A stretch of DNA of 64,000 bases from Sporocytophaga myxococcoides (GCF_000775915.1 NZ_BBLT01000008.1:186001-250000); one strand, 5' to 3'. Shown: positions 16,759-26,136, counted from the first letter of the stretch. Program-made: numbers and translations. Notes: generated from the sequence alone by a model not told the origin.

Positions 16759-19755
16759 ATGAAAAAATACTACTTAGTGATTTTACTGGTTTGCACCTTG
16801 CTAAGCGCAAAGGCTCAAATTAATTCGGGTAATCCGGCAAAAAAATTCAACTCCAATTCCAGCTACCCCTATGGAATTATGCCTGACAATTTGCCAAGCG
16901 GAGGGGAATATGGTAAGTCTCAGGCTGCAGCAGATGCTTACAATGCATGGAAGTCTAACTTTGTAGAAGCATGTTCAGGTAAAGGTTACAGAGTAAAATT
17001 TGACCAAACACAGTTTACTGTATCCGAAGGTATTGCATATGGTATGCTTTTGTCAGCATATGCTGGAGATAAAGCCTTGTTTGACGGATTATGGCAATAT
17101 TACAATTCATATAAGAATGGAAATGGTGTCATGAACTGGAAAATAAATGGATGTAATAATACTGATCAATACAATGGAGCAACTGATGCTGAATTAGATG
17201 CTGCTATGGCTCTGATTGTCGCTGCTGACCAATGGCCAAGCGGAAATTATAAAACGCAAGCTCAAAATTTAATAAGAATTATAAGAGAGAAAGAAATGCA
17301 TCCTGATTCCAAGCAGGTACTTAATGGAGATGCGTGGGGAACCGGGAATGACTGTAGAAACCCAAGCTATATGGCTCCTGCATATTTCAGAGAGTTTGCA
17401 AAAATTGAAAGCAATCAGGCAAGTTTCTGGAACAGTGCTACTACAACTGCCAACCAGTTTTTGTTGACCAACCGTAACTCTTCTACAGGACTGGTGAGTA
17501 ACTGGGCAGGAAGCAACGCTCAACCTAATGGCTGTAATGGCCCAAATGAATATGGTTTCGAATCTTGCAGAAACCCTTGGAGAATGGCCAATGACGTGCT
17601 CTGGAATGGCCCGAGTGTGGCAACCACAGGAGCAGATATTTGCGTTAAAATGACTAACTGGCTGAAAGGTCAGGAGAGTAACTTAAAAGGTCCTTTATCT
17701 ACAAGTGCCTCCAGCCCGGCTAACGGTCAATATAAAAATGGTACATTTAGTACCTATGCACTGGCAGTAATGGGAACCAACGCTGCTAATCAATCTTCAT
17801 TGAACGCATGTTACCACAACGTTGTTGGCTTAGGAAATAATGAAGCTTACTTCAGTGCGACATTGCGTACTGTTACTTTGTTTATGCTCACTGGTAACTG
17901 GTGGAAACCGGGTTCAAACATTGTATCTGCAGATGTAATCATTACAGCTCCTGAGAACAATAAGACTTATGATTTAGAGGAATCTATTACTTTTTCTGCA
18001 ACAGCTACCATTTCTTCCGGTACTATTTCAAAAGTAGAGTTTTATGATGGAGCTACTTTATTGAATTCTGACAATTCATTTCCTTACGGCTTTACGACTT
18101 CAACATTAACTAGCGGAACTCATGTTATAACGGCTAAAGTTTATGACGCTAACAATACTGTTGTTGCTACATCTGCGCCAGTGCATGTAACTATAGTGGG
18201 AGCTTCCAATATTGCAACCACTGGTGTAGTTGATATGTTTGAAACAGCTATTGAGTATAACGAACTTACTGGAGGTAAAGATTGCTCAGCCCCAACTAAA
18301 AGCACTTCTGCTGGTATTTTCTGGTGGCAAGATGTGAACGCTAGCACTCCTTTTGTAGCTACAAAATCAAGAACCGGAGATGGAAAACTGACTTATACCC
18401 TTTCACAACCTCAGAATGGTTATGATGCAATAGGTTTCAGTTTTGGGGATTATTGCAATGGCACTAAAACGCCTTACACCCTTGATTTAAGAACTAATGC
18501 ATTCTTCAAAATGAATGTAAGTGCTCCGACAACAAATACTACTAATCTGGAAATTAAATTTCAGTTAAGAGATATAAATGGAAAAATACTATCTTTTAAT
18601 AAGCTTGTTGTAAATAACGGTCAAATTAGAAATGATTGGAAAACTGGAGCTTCATACAGATATGAAATTGGTTTTAACAAAAACCATATTACACAGGTAG
18701 GACAAACTCCTGCTCATACAGATGATCAGGTAGGGCCAGGTTCTTTGAGACCTGGTGATAATATAACCTTTGAGTTTGATTTCAAAAATGCAGTGACTGC
18801 AAGCGGCTCTGTAATTGATCTTGACAATTCAAAATTTGATTATTCAAAAGTAGAGTCTGTTATTATTATAGTGGTGAATTCAACAGACACAGGCGATCCT
18901 AGTTATCAGCCAAAAGCGTTTACAGATCAAAAGATCTCTTTCACTGGTATGTCTCTAGGTAATGCTGCAGCAGGATCAGATATTTGTACTCCGGTGGCAC
19001 CAACAGCTACAGCAGCACCTGCTCTTTGCGAGGGTACTACAGCAGCTGCATTGAAAGCTACTGCTCTGACAGGAATGGATCTACAGTGGTATGGAACAAA
19101 TCAGACAGGAGGAATAGCAAGCACCACAGCTACAGTGCCATCTACCGCTACTGCAGGGGCTACTACTTACTATGTTTCTCAAAAAGTTGGATCATGTGAG
19201 AGTTCAAGAACACCTATCGCTGTTACCGTTACCGCCAGTCCTACTTCAAGTGCTGGTCCATCTCAGACTTCTATTGTCGGACCTACTGCATCTCTTTCAG
19301 GATCAGGTTCTGCTGTTGGAACATGGAGTCTTGTTTCTCCTTCCGGAGTAAATGTATCTTTTAGTCCTTCTGCCAATTCAGCAAATGTAAATGTAAGTGG
19401 TTTAACTACTATTGGTACATATACTTTCAGATATACAGTTGCTGGAACTGCTCCATGCACTGCTGTAACTTCTGATGTTGATGTTGTAGTAGCAAGCGTT
19501 ACTTCTATCAATAGTATATTAAACAGCATGGTTGAAATCTATCCAAACCCTGCAACTGACAATCTTGTTATTGATATAACTAAGGTTGATGGTAGCAAAT
19601 CAGTGAAGCTTGTTGACATGCTTGGAAGAGTTGTGTTTGAAGCTGCCAATGAGAATACTTTAAATGTTGAAATGTCAAATCTGAATAAAGGTATGTATTT
19701 TGTACATATTCAGTCAGAGTCAGGAAACCTTATTAAATCTGTTGTAAAACAGTAA
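16759..19755 (+). CDS. Secreted multidomain GH8 glycosidase (probable cellulase) with T9SS sorting domain
   Basis: A 998-residue exported enzyme; the signal peptide ends about residue 19. Residues 25-385 are a glycoside hydrolase family 8 catalytic domain, with the acid Glu90 in TVSEGIAYGM and the conserved Asp143 in ATDAELD. The region that carries the general base Asp in GH8a enzymes reads YGFESCRNPWR here, with Glu268 at the expected site. Next are a bacterial Ig-like domain (391-480), a beta-rich 240-residue module of unknown family that may bind carbohydrate (490-735), two further Ig/PKD-like modules (745-825, 830-912), and a type IX sorting domain (924-998, YPNPATDNLVI). It is expected to be surface-attached or secreted and to cleave beta-1,4-glucan or xylan. 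It is monocistronic, with terminators on both sides. Confidence 0.92.
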   Translation: MKKYYLVILLVCTLLSAKAQINSGNPAKKFNSNSSYPYGIMPDNLPSGGEYGKSQAAADAYNAWKSNFVEACSGKGYRVKFDQTQFTVSEGIAYGMLLSAYAGDKALFDGLWQYYNSYKNGNGVMNWKINGCNNTDQYNGATDAELDAAMALIVAADQWPSGNYKTQAQNLIRIIREKEMHPDSKQVLNGDAWGTGNDCRNPSYMAPAYFREFAKIESNQASFWNSATTTANQFLLTNRNSSTGLVSNWAGSNAQPNGCNGPNEYGFESCRNPWRMANDVLWNGPSVATTGADICVKMTNWLKGQESNLKGPLSTSASSPANGQYKNGTFSTYALAVMGTNAANQSSLNACYHNVVGLGNNEAYFSATLRTVTLFMLTGNWWKPGSNIVSADVIITAPENNKTYDLEESITFSATATISSGTISKVEFYDGATLLNSDNSFPYGFTTSTLTSGTHVITAKVYDANNTVVATSAPVHVTIVGASNIATTGVVDMFETAIEYNELTGGKDCSAPTKSTSAGIFWWQDVNASTPFVATKSRTGDGKLTYTLSQPQNGYDAIGFSFGDYCNGTKTPYTLDLRTNAFFKMNVSAPTTNTTNLEIKFQLRDINGKILSFNKLVVNNGQIRNDWKTGASYRYEIGFNKNHITQVGQTPAHTDDQVGPGSLRPGDNITFEFDFKNAVTASGSVIDLDNSKFDYSKVESVIIIVVNSTDTGDPSYQPKAFTDQKISFTGMSLGNAAAGSDICTPVAPTATAAPALCEGTTAAALKATALTGMDLQWYGTNQTGGIASTTATVPSTATAGATTYYVSQKVGSCESSRTPIAVTVTASPTSSAGPSQTSIVGPTASLSGSGSAVGTWSLVSPSGVNVSFSPSANSANVNVSGLTTIGTYTFRYTVAGTAPCTAVTSDVDVVVASVTSINSILNSMVEIYPNPATDNLVIDITKVDGSKSVKLVDMLGRVVFEAANENTLNVEMSNLNKGMYFVHIQSESGNLIKSVVKQ

Positions 19756-19774
19756 TAAGTAAGCCTGATAAAAT

Positions 19775-19806
19775 AAAAAAGACCTGCCGAAAGGCGGGTC
19801 TTTTTT
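19775..19806 (+). terminator. Terminator of the GH8 gene
   Basis: GACCTGCC / GGCGGGTC stem with a GAAA tetraloop, flanked by A- and T-runs. It lies 20 bp after the stop codon. Confidence 0.92.
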
Positions 19807-20011
19807 TTATGTGCCTATTTGATATATTCACAACTGTAAATATTTAAGTTGCTATATATGACCTTCTATTGGATAAGGGTGGTTATGAAAAGTACTTGAC
19901 ATACTTTGAATAGATAATTACTAGTAAAGATAAAACCTGAAGTGGAATTCAGACAATTGTTTTGGTGCCAGGTTATGCAGAATGAAGTATAATTTATACT
20001 TGAGAGATGTA

Positions 20012-20090
20012 AATTCAAAAAAAAACCTTCTCCGTCTGAGAAGGTCAAAAAACGTTGGGGGTGTTTTTATGTTCAACCAGCTATGGTGAG
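20012..20090 (-). ncRNA. Candidate small RNA on the minus strand
   Basis: A minus-strand hairpin at 20045-20025 (ACCTTCTC / GAGAAGGT, 5-nt loop) runs into nine T residues, a textbook terminator on that strand only. About 45 bp before it lies a promoter that fits the Bacteroidota consensus (see 20094-20124), with a predicted start near 20088. Together they define a transcript of about 70 nt with no convincing ORF. No minus-strand gene lies upstream for several kilobases that could use this terminator. The rest of the 850-bp gap 19756-20605 holds no supported gene; a 61-codon minus-strand frame at 20249-20434 with a TTG start is not convincing. Confidence 0.5.
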
Positions 20091-20093
20091 TAG

Positions 20094-20124
20094 CAAAGTT
20101 AGATAAGTTTTTGAAACCTGCAAT
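20094..20124 (-). promoter_or_regulatory. Bacteroidota-type promoter for the sRNA candidate
   Basis: On the minus strand ATTG (20124-20121) is followed after 19 nt by TAACTTTG (20101-20094). The -7 box is a perfect TAnnTTTG, and the spacing matches the known Bacteroidota -33/-7 promoter pattern. Confidence 0.5.
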
Positions 20125-20605
20125 AAATCAAGGATATATTTTCAAAAAGTTATTTGTCTTTTAGGATTAGTGACTTAAATCCAGTTATAAAATCAATTAT
20201 ACATCGATTTCATATTAATCTATTTAATCTCGTTTTGTCACTTTTCTCCTAGATAAGAAAAATCTGATTTTCGTCCGTTTTTAGCTTTTGTTCGAGTTGT
20301 GCGAATGATTGATTTTTAATTATTATTAAATATAATTGAACAGCTGAACTTGAGTTTGTTTGATAAGGCATTTGAATAGCACATTCCTCATGGAGTAAAT
20401 TTTTTAGATATTCATGATCTATAGTTATAGTCAAATTTTTTATAAACGTAAAGGGAATAATTGTTTATAACTCGTAATTCTCTGCTGATATTAGGTAAAA
20501 GATCGCTTTTATAATAAATTGAACCCTTGATCTTTATTATCGTAAAAAGAAGATCACTTCACTTTTTTGAAGGAAATTTTTAATTATCAAACCCCTTAAT
20601 AAACT

Positions 20606-22408
20606 ATGAGAAAACGACTACTATTATCCATTGCCAAAGTATTGTTTGGTGGTATGGTTTTAGCGCAGACTTCAGGTGCTTTTGTTACTGCTGATAATGG
20701 AAATCGAATGTCCTCCTGTGCTGACACTTTGATCACTCTTGAGGATATATATACTCAATGTGGAATAAGAGATCTTAATGATCCCAATGATGACGTAAGT
20801 ATGTATAGAATCCTCCAGTTAAATGGTTCTGTTATAACTGAAACCGAAATCACAGAAGCATTCAAGTACAGCGATTACGAAACTATATATATTAATAAAA
20901 AGAATACACCTTTTAATGGTCGCAATGGTATTGCCATATTTCTCAATATTATAATACCTCCCACCAGATACTTTACAAAGGATACTTTAAAGTACATTGT
21001 TGAGAAAGGAGCTAAAGTAAATTACTTGAAGGATTTTCTTACTAATATAGAGTACTGGGGCACAGGAAAAGATACTGAAGACTTTCACGATCGATTGTTT
21101 TTATATGACGGTGTAAATCCTGAAACTGCTGTTAAGAACCTTACAGACTGGACTACCCTTGGAAAAGGGATCTATCGAATGAGATTAAGTTATGCTATTT
21201 GCTCAGCTGATGATATTCATTCTAAAGAAATGTATGTGAAGGTCGATGAAAGTCCTTGTCACAGTTTAGAACTTAGAAACATGCCATCCATTTGTCTTGA
21301 TGAAGTTTTAGATATCAGACCTTATGTTTATCTGGATGGGCATGTAGCTACTGAAGAGGAGTTGGCTGATATGTCTTTTCTGGATAAGAGCGATAATGCA
21401 AAACCTAACGACATCTTGCCTGTAGATCCTGCAGCTATTGATTTATCTACAATGTGGGAAAGCAAGTCAACTAAATTTCCAAAGATAGAAATTCGCTATC
21501 AGCCTAATATAGATCTAGGGATATGTAATAAATACTTCTATAATTTCGTGCCTAAAGTGCCTACAAAATTGATGACTACGGATGTTATTATGTCTAAAGA
21601 CAGCTATGGAAGTACTTTAGTATATATGATTGATGGAGATTATTACGGGTTTAATAATGTCTTTCATAAAAATGTACTGAAAGAAATTTATCTTGATTAT
21701 AATACGAATCATATTGGTACAGAATTTAGCTACTTTACAGATGATAAGTATGAAAACATAGTTACGGGTAATGATCTTTCCCCGGGAGATTATTATGTTC
21801 TGGCTACCAATTCCGAGTGTAATGAGGATAGTTCTTCGTTCAAGATTCGGGTATTAAACCGTGACTTTGATATTACCTGGCAGAATGCATTCAATATGGG
21901 TAAAGGTTATTACATATTTACAGCGCCAAGTATTTATCCTGGTGCAACATATTCGTGGTTTGTCTGGGGTGGAGAGATCGTTTCTGGGATCAATACCAAT
22001 CAGATAACTGTATATTACTCCGAAAAAGCTTCAAAAGGAGTTACTGTAAGCTGTACTATAACATTTCCAGCTGCGCGCAGTGCAGGAAATGCAGTATTGG
22101 CATCAGGATTGTATCTGACTTCCAATGAGGCAGGAGAAAAAGAGGAGATAAAAGCTGAAATCGTCACGGGTATCAATAATGTTGTAGAAGAATTATCATC
22201 CGTATATCCTAACCCTTCAGAGGGAAAAATTGTAATTTCAGGAAAGGGGGTATATGATCTTAAAATTTATAATGGACTAGGGCAATTGATTTACGAAAAC
22301 AATGCTTATACACCTGAAACTCCTGTGGAACTTGATAATAAAGGGATGCATATGATCAGATTGATTCAGAATGGGAAAGCACAGACATTAAGAGCAATAG
22401 TAAAATAA
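20606..22408 (+). CDS. Secreted protein of unknown function with T9SS sorting domain
   Basis: A 600-residue protein. The N-terminus is hydrophobic (signal peptide ending near LAQTSGA) and the last 75 residues are a type IX sorting domain (VYPNPSEGKIVISG ... IYNGLGQLIYEN). The central 500 residues match no family I can name. They look beta-rich, and the part before the sorting domain (YSWFVWGGEIVSGINTNQITVYYSE) resembles the PKD-like repeats of Bacteroidota surface proteins. The first 200 residues contain three Cys, which could form disulfides. It is a separate transcription unit with its own terminator. Its place after the GH8 gene hints at a surface role but proves nothing. Confidence 0.85.
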   Translation: MRKRLLLSIAKVLFGGMVLAQTSGAFVTADNGNRMSSCADTLITLEDIYTQCGIRDLNDPNDDVSMYRILQLNGSVITETEITEAFKYSDYETIYINKKNTPFNGRNGIAIFLNIIIPPTRYFTKDTLKYIVEKGAKVNYLKDFLTNIEYWGTGKDTEDFHDRLFLYDGVNPETAVKNLTDWTTLGKGIYRMRLSYAICSADDIHSKEMYVKVDESPCHSLELRNMPSICLDEVLDIRPYVYLDGHVATEEELADMSFLDKSDNAKPNDILPVDPAAIDLSTMWESKSTKFPKIEIRYQPNIDLGICNKYFYNFVPKVPTKLMTTDVIMSKDSYGSTLVYMIDGDYYGFNNVFHKNVLKEIYLDYNTNHIGTEFSYFTDDKYENIVTGNDLSPGDYYVLATNSECNEDSSSFKIRVLNRDFDITWQNAFNMGKGYYIFTAPSIYPGATYSWFVWGGEIVSGINTNQITVYYSEKASKGVTVSCTITFPAARSAGNAVLASGLYLTSNEAGEKEEIKAEIVTGINNVVEELSSVYPNPSEGKIVISGKGVYDLKIYNGLGQLIYENNAYTPETPVELDNKGMHMIRLIQNGKAQTLRAIVK

Positions 22409-22433
22409 GATAAATTGTCTAAGATGATATATT

Positions 22434-22468
22434 AAAGTCGGACAGCTCATGTTGTCCGACTTTTGTTT
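22434..22468 (+). terminator. Terminator between convergent genes
   Basis: A perfect 11-bp stem (AAAGTCGGACA / TGTCCGACTTT) with an 8-nt loop and a TTTTGTTTT tail, 25 bp after the stop of the T9SS protein gene. It may also stop minus-strand transcripts. Confidence 0.88.
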
Positions 22469-22494
22469 TATGCGAAACCTAAATACGTATTTAA

Positions 22495-23376
22495 CTATTT
22501 AGCCTTTGATTTACGGTAAGATTTTTTAGTTAAAGTATCTGCCAAAACATGTCTGAAGTTTTCAACAAAGCATCTGTCTGTAATTTCTTTGTAAATATAA
22601 TTTCGTTGAGAAGCTGGAAGTTTATTGTGTTCTTGGACTTCTTCGTTCGAATATCTCTCCATGATTTTAGAGCAGGTGCACTCGCAGTAATTTTTTGTTT
22701 CGGAAGGGTAATAGTTTTCCAGTCCGCTTTCTGATACACAGTTTTCAATTAACAAAGCCAAATCCTTGTCTTGTCCTTCTTTATATGCAAAAGCAATTTC
22801 CTTAAAGAAATAAGCAGAAATGGCAATGGCAATAATTTGAGATGGAATGAAAAAGGCCATTCTGCTTTCTCGAGGCTGGACTTCAGATGCAGTTATTCTG
22901 AAATCCTTAGTCATTCTCAGTACTGAAGGTTTGGCAAAGAGGTAGGAGGAAAGACCTATTCCGAAGAGGAATAAGAATGTCGGATCTTGATTTAGAATGT
23001 AGGAAAATAGACAAAGGAAATTTCCGAAAAGGATAATAAGCCATTTTCTGAAGCTTAATCTTAAAAAGGATCTTACTTTAAATCTCGTATTTTCATGAAG
23101 CAGATTTTTTACTCTGGAATAGTAATATAGTCTGGATGCAATAAGGAAACTGAACAAAAAAGAGGGACAAATCCAGGTAAGTAGTTCATTTAAATCCTCC
23201 CTGTTTAATGAAGGAAGAAATAATACAAAGAAGAAGATGGCCAATTGCAGCAATGCAATCATCCAAAAGGTTTCTTCATTTCTCTTTACAAATTTTGAGT
23301 ATCTGTCTTGTTCCAAATTTTCAGGATTTATGAAAATCCTCAACCTTGATGATTTCGTGACAAAAGTCGTATTCAT
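22495..23376 (-). CDS. Uncharacterised membrane protein at the end of the lipid A operon
   Basis: A 293-residue protein with about five hydrophobic segments (near 36-56, 63-85, 112-128, 130-147 and 173-191), followed by a soluble C-terminal 100 residues containing CECTC. No family was recognised. Its ATG lies 56 bp inside the end of the upstream ABC ATPase gene, so the two are probably translationally coupled; an in-frame TTG 33 bp later would shorten the overlap. It could be the membrane partner of that ATPase, although it lacks an obvious permease signature. The basic C-terminus (KKSYRKSKAK) probably lies in the cytoplasm. Confidence 0.72.
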   Translation of the reverse strand: MNTTFVTKSSRLRIFINPENLEQDRYSKFVKRNEETFWMIALLQLAIFFFVLFLPSLNREDLNELLTWICPSFLFSFLIASRLYYYSRVKNLLHENTRFKVRSFLRLSFRKWLIILFGNFLCLFSYILNQDPTFLFLFGIGLSSYLFAKPSVLRMTKDFRITASEVQPRESRMAFFIPSQIIAIAISAYFFKEIAFAYKEGQDKDLALLIENCVSESGLENYYPSETKNYCECTCSKIMERYSNEEVQEHNKLPASQRNYIYKEITDRCFVENFRHVLADTLTKKSYRKSKAK

Positions 23377-23944
23377 AAGGTTGATTTGAACAGATAATCA
23401 CAATTCTATCCTTTATGTTTTGGATAATTTCAGTTTTATACCAGTTTATTCCTGCTGAATCAAGATTCACAGTAGGTTCATCCAAGAACAGAATTTCCGA
23501 TTCAGTATACATTGCAAAGCCAAGCTTTACTCTTTGCCTCATCCCTGATGAAAAGTATGTCAGTTTTTTCTCGGATGATTTTTCGAGCCCCAGTATCTGA
23601 ATAAAATCCTTTTGGGAAAGATTATTCTTAAATTTCTTAAATGTGAGATGAAAATTTATTATTTCACCTAAGGTTAATTCTTCTATTAAGTCCTGGTAGG
23701 GAGCTGTAAATGTGAGTTTTTGATAAAGATGCTCAGGAGAAAATTCTGTGTTATTTGAAAAATATTTTACTTTTCCTTCATTCGGGGAAGTAAGTCCGGC
23801 AAGTATTTGAATTAAAGTGGATTTTCCGGAGCCATTTCTGCCGGTAATGGCATAGGATTTATTTTGCTGAAAATTCAGGTTAAGATTTCTGAAAAGCCAA
23901 TTCCGGTCAAATCTCTTGCCTAAATTTTCAGCGATAATATTCAT
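23321..23944 (-). CDS. ABC transporter ATP-binding protein
   Basis: A 207-residue ABC ATPase. Walker A is GRNGSGKST (about 35-43), the signature is FSSGMRQR and Walker B with the catalytic Glu is ILFLDEPTVNLD. It is a minimal single-domain subunit of the CcmA/export type. It starts 3 bp after lpxA and overlaps the following membrane protein gene. Context suggests a role in envelope lipid or glycolipid movement, but the substrate is unknown. It is not one of the usual MsbA or LptB proteins: MsbA is a fused half-transporter, and LptB is longer. Confidence 0.88.
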   Translation of the reverse strand: MNIIAENLGKRFDRNWLFRNLNLNFQQNKSYAITGRNGSGKSTLIQILAGLTSPNEGKVKYFSNNTEFSPEHLYQKLTFTAPYQDLIEELTLGEIINFHLTFKKFKNNLSQKDFIQILGLEKSSEKKLTYFSSGMRQRVKLGFAMYTESEILFLDEPTVNLDSAGINWYKTEIIQNIKDRIVIICSNQPYEYDFCHEIIKVEDFHKS

Positions 23945-23947
23945 GTT

Positions 23948-24727
23948 TTACTGACTGAACCCTTTCATAATACCTCTATCTGAGCTGCGAATGAAATTTA
24001 CAATCTCATCTTTCTCTTTCGAAGAAGTAAAGTTCACTTCAATATGATCCAGTGCTTTTGAATTGTTATATCCTCTCAGATATACCGTTCTGTATATTTC
24101 CTGTATTTCGTTGATCTTGTCGTTACTGAAACCTCTTCTTCTAAGACCAATGGAGTTAATACCACAGTAGCTTAACGGTTCTCTGGCAGCCTTGGTGTAG
24201 GGAGGTATATCTTTTCTTACCAGCGAACCTCCTGATATCATAGCATGTGCTCCAATTCTTACAAATTGGTGAACTGCGCTGGATCCGCCAACTATAGCAT
24301 AATCATCAACAGTTACATGACCTGCTAGCTGAACCGAATTGGCCAGAATACAATTATTACCTATGATACAATCATGAGCTACATGCACATATGCCATTAG
24401 AAGGCAGTTTTTACCAACTTCGGTTTTGTATTTTTCTATAGTACCTCTATTGACAGTCACACACTCTCTTATGACACAGTTGTCGCCAATGATAGCAGTT
24501 GTTTCTTCTCCTGAGAATTTAAGATCCTGAGGGGGAGCAGAGATAACAGCTCCCGGATAAATTTTAACGTTTTTTCCGATTCTGGCACCTTCCATGATGG
24601 TCACATTTGGACCAATCCAGGTTCCTTCATCTATTTCAACATTTTTATGAATTGTCGAAAATGGCTCAATAACAACATTTCTGGCAATTTTTGCCTGAGG
24701 ATGTATATAAGCTAAAGGTTGATTCAT
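23948..24727 (-). CDS. lpxA: UDP-N-acetylglucosamine acyltransferase LpxA
   Basis: A 259-residue cytoplasmic enzyme for the first step of lipid A synthesis: transfer of an R-3-hydroxyacyl chain from ACP to UDP-GlcNAc. The N-terminal two thirds are hexapeptide repeats forming a left-handed beta helix. The catalytic His is His118 in VHVAHDC, equivalent to His125 of E. coli. The C-terminal helical part is typical. Its ATG overlaps the lpxC/fabZ stop by 4 bp (ATGA), so the genes are co-translated. Confidence 0.96.
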   Translation of the reverse strand: MNQPLAYIHPQAKIARNVVIEPFSTIHKNVEIDEGTWIGPNVTIMEGARIGKNVKIYPGAVISAPPQDLKFSGEETTAIIGDNCVIRECVTVNRGTIEKYKTEVGKNCLLMAYVHVAHDCIIGNNCILANSVQLAGHVTVDDYAIVGGSSAVHQFVRIGAHAMISGGSLVRKDIPPYTKAAREPLSYCGINSIGLRRRGFSNDKINEIQEIYRTVYLRGYNNSKALDHIEVNFTSSKEKDEIVNFIRSSDRGIMKGFSQ

Positions 24728-26130
24728 AGGGATTTTCCTGTGTCTTTCCTTACAATACTAGCAGACATTACTGCTTCACAAACCAGATTATTACCAACAA
24801 ATGCCTGCCCTTGCATTTTAGCAATTCCTCTTTTTATAGGAGCCAATAACTCGCACTTAAATATTATCTGATCTCCGGGTACTACAAATCTCTTGAACCT
24901 ACAGCTTTCTATACTTAGGAAGTAGGTCCAATAGTTGTCAGGATCCGGTACTGTATTTAATACTAAAATTCCTCCAGTTTGAACCATTGCTTCAATTTGC
25001 ATTACACCTGGCATTACAGGGTTTCCAGGGAAGTGTCCCTGAAAAAATGGCTCATTGATGGTTACGTTTTTGATACCTGCTACCGTTGTCTCGTCCAGAT
25101 AAAATATTTTATCAACAAGCTTGAACGGATATCTGTGAGGTAAGGCCTTATATATTTGATTTACATCAAGTACCGGAGGCATATTCGGATCATAATGAGG
25201 AATCTGATTCTTAGATGCCTCTTTCATGATTTTCTTAATTTTTTTTGCAAATGCTACGTTAGCAGCATGCCCTGGACGGGCTGCAAGAATCTGAGCTTTT
25301 AAAGGTCTACCTACAAGAGCAAGATCTCCGATTACATCAAGCAGCTTATGTCTTGCCGGTTCATTTTTATAACGTAATTCAAGATTATTAAGAATGCCTT
25401 CTTTCTTAACCTCAACTTTTTGCTTGTTAAATAATTTTGCAAGGTGCTCCAGCTCATGATCTTGTACAACTCTGTCAACAATTACAATGGCATTGTTCAG
25501 GTCTCCACCTTTGATAAGGTTTTGCTTCTGAAGCATTTCCAGCTCATGAAGGAAACAGAAAGTTCTACAGGATGCAATTTCTTTAGAAAACTGGTTGATA
25601 TTCGTAAGAGAAGCATGCTGACTTCCCAAAACCGGAGAATTATAGTCTACCATTACGGTAACTCTATAATCATCAAGTGGAAGAGCTGCAATTTCTATGT
25701 TCTTTTCATTATCTTTATAGAAGATGCTGTGCGGAACTTCAAAAAAGTTTCTTAATGCATTTTGCTCCTGAAAACCAACAGTTTCCAGTGCTTCCACAAA
25801 AGGCTGAGAGCTGCCATCCATAATCGGGGTTTCAGGACCGTCAATCTGGATGAGAACATTATCGATCTGCAATCCCATAAGTGCAGCAAGCGTATGCTCT
25901 ACTGTACTTACTCTTGCTCCATTTTTTTCAATTGTGGTTCCTCTTGATAGGTCAACTACATAGTCGACGTCTGCTTCAACAATAGGTTGGTTTTCAAGAT
26001 CAACCCTTTGAAAAACAATCCCGTGATTGGGGGGCGCAGGTACAAAAGTCATGTTAACTTTTACTCCTGTATGTAATCCTACTCCTGAAATAGATACGGG
26101 ACTCTTGATGGTATGCTGTTTTACGTTCAT
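24724..26130 (-). CDS. lpxC/fabZ: Bifunctional LpxC deacetylase / FabZ dehydratase
   Basis: A 468-residue fusion found in Bacteroidota and some relatives. Residues 1-310 are the zinc-dependent UDP-3-O-acyl-GlcNAc deacetylase, with His79 in STVEHTLAAL and the HKLLDVIGDLAL block (zinc ligands His and Asp). Residues 320-468 are a hotdog-fold 3-hydroxyacyl-ACP dehydratase, with LPHRYPF, the catalytic His in GHFPGNPVMPG, and the Glu in QIEAM. The fusion ties the committed step of lipid A synthesis to fatty-acid elongation, which compete for the same hydroxyacyl-ACP. It starts 6 bp after lpxD and overlaps lpxA by 4 bp. Confidence 0.97.
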   Translation of the reverse strand: MNVKQHTIKSPVSISGVGLHTGVKVNMTFVPAPPNHGIVFQRVDLENQPIVEADVDYVVDLSRGTTIEKNGARVSTVEHTLAALMGLQIDNVLIQIDGPETPIMDGSSQPFVEALETVGFQEQNALRNFFEVPHSIFYKDNEKNIEIAALPLDDYRVTVMVDYNSPVLGSQHASLTNINQFSKEIASCRTFCFLHELEMLQKQNLIKGGDLNNAIVIVDRVVQDHELEHLAKLFNKQKVEVKKEGILNNLELRYKNEPARHKLLDVIGDLALVGRPLKAQILAARPGHAANVAFAKKIKKIMKEASKNQIPHYDPNMPPVLDVNQIYKALPHRYPFKLVDKIFYLDETTVAGIKNVTINEPFFQGHFPGNPVMPGVMQIEAMVQTGGILVLNTVPDPDNYWTYFLSIESCRFKRFVVPGDQIIFKCELLAPIKRGIAKMQGQAFVGNNLVCEAVMSASIVRKDTGKSL

Positions 26131-26136
26131 TTAACC

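Noticed and set aside
19866-20048. 60-codon minus-strand open frame
   Set aside because: Its first codons run through the terminator hairpin of the sRNA candidate, and the composition is not protein-like.
20249-20434. 61-codon minus-strand open frame upstream of the sRNA candidate
   Set aside because: It starts with TTG, has no ribosome site or known motif, and lies in AT-rich DNA where such frames occur by chance.
22549-22734. Plus-strand frame inside the unknown membrane protein gene
   Set aside because: It is the reverse shadow of a better-supported minus-strand gene with signal and membrane features.
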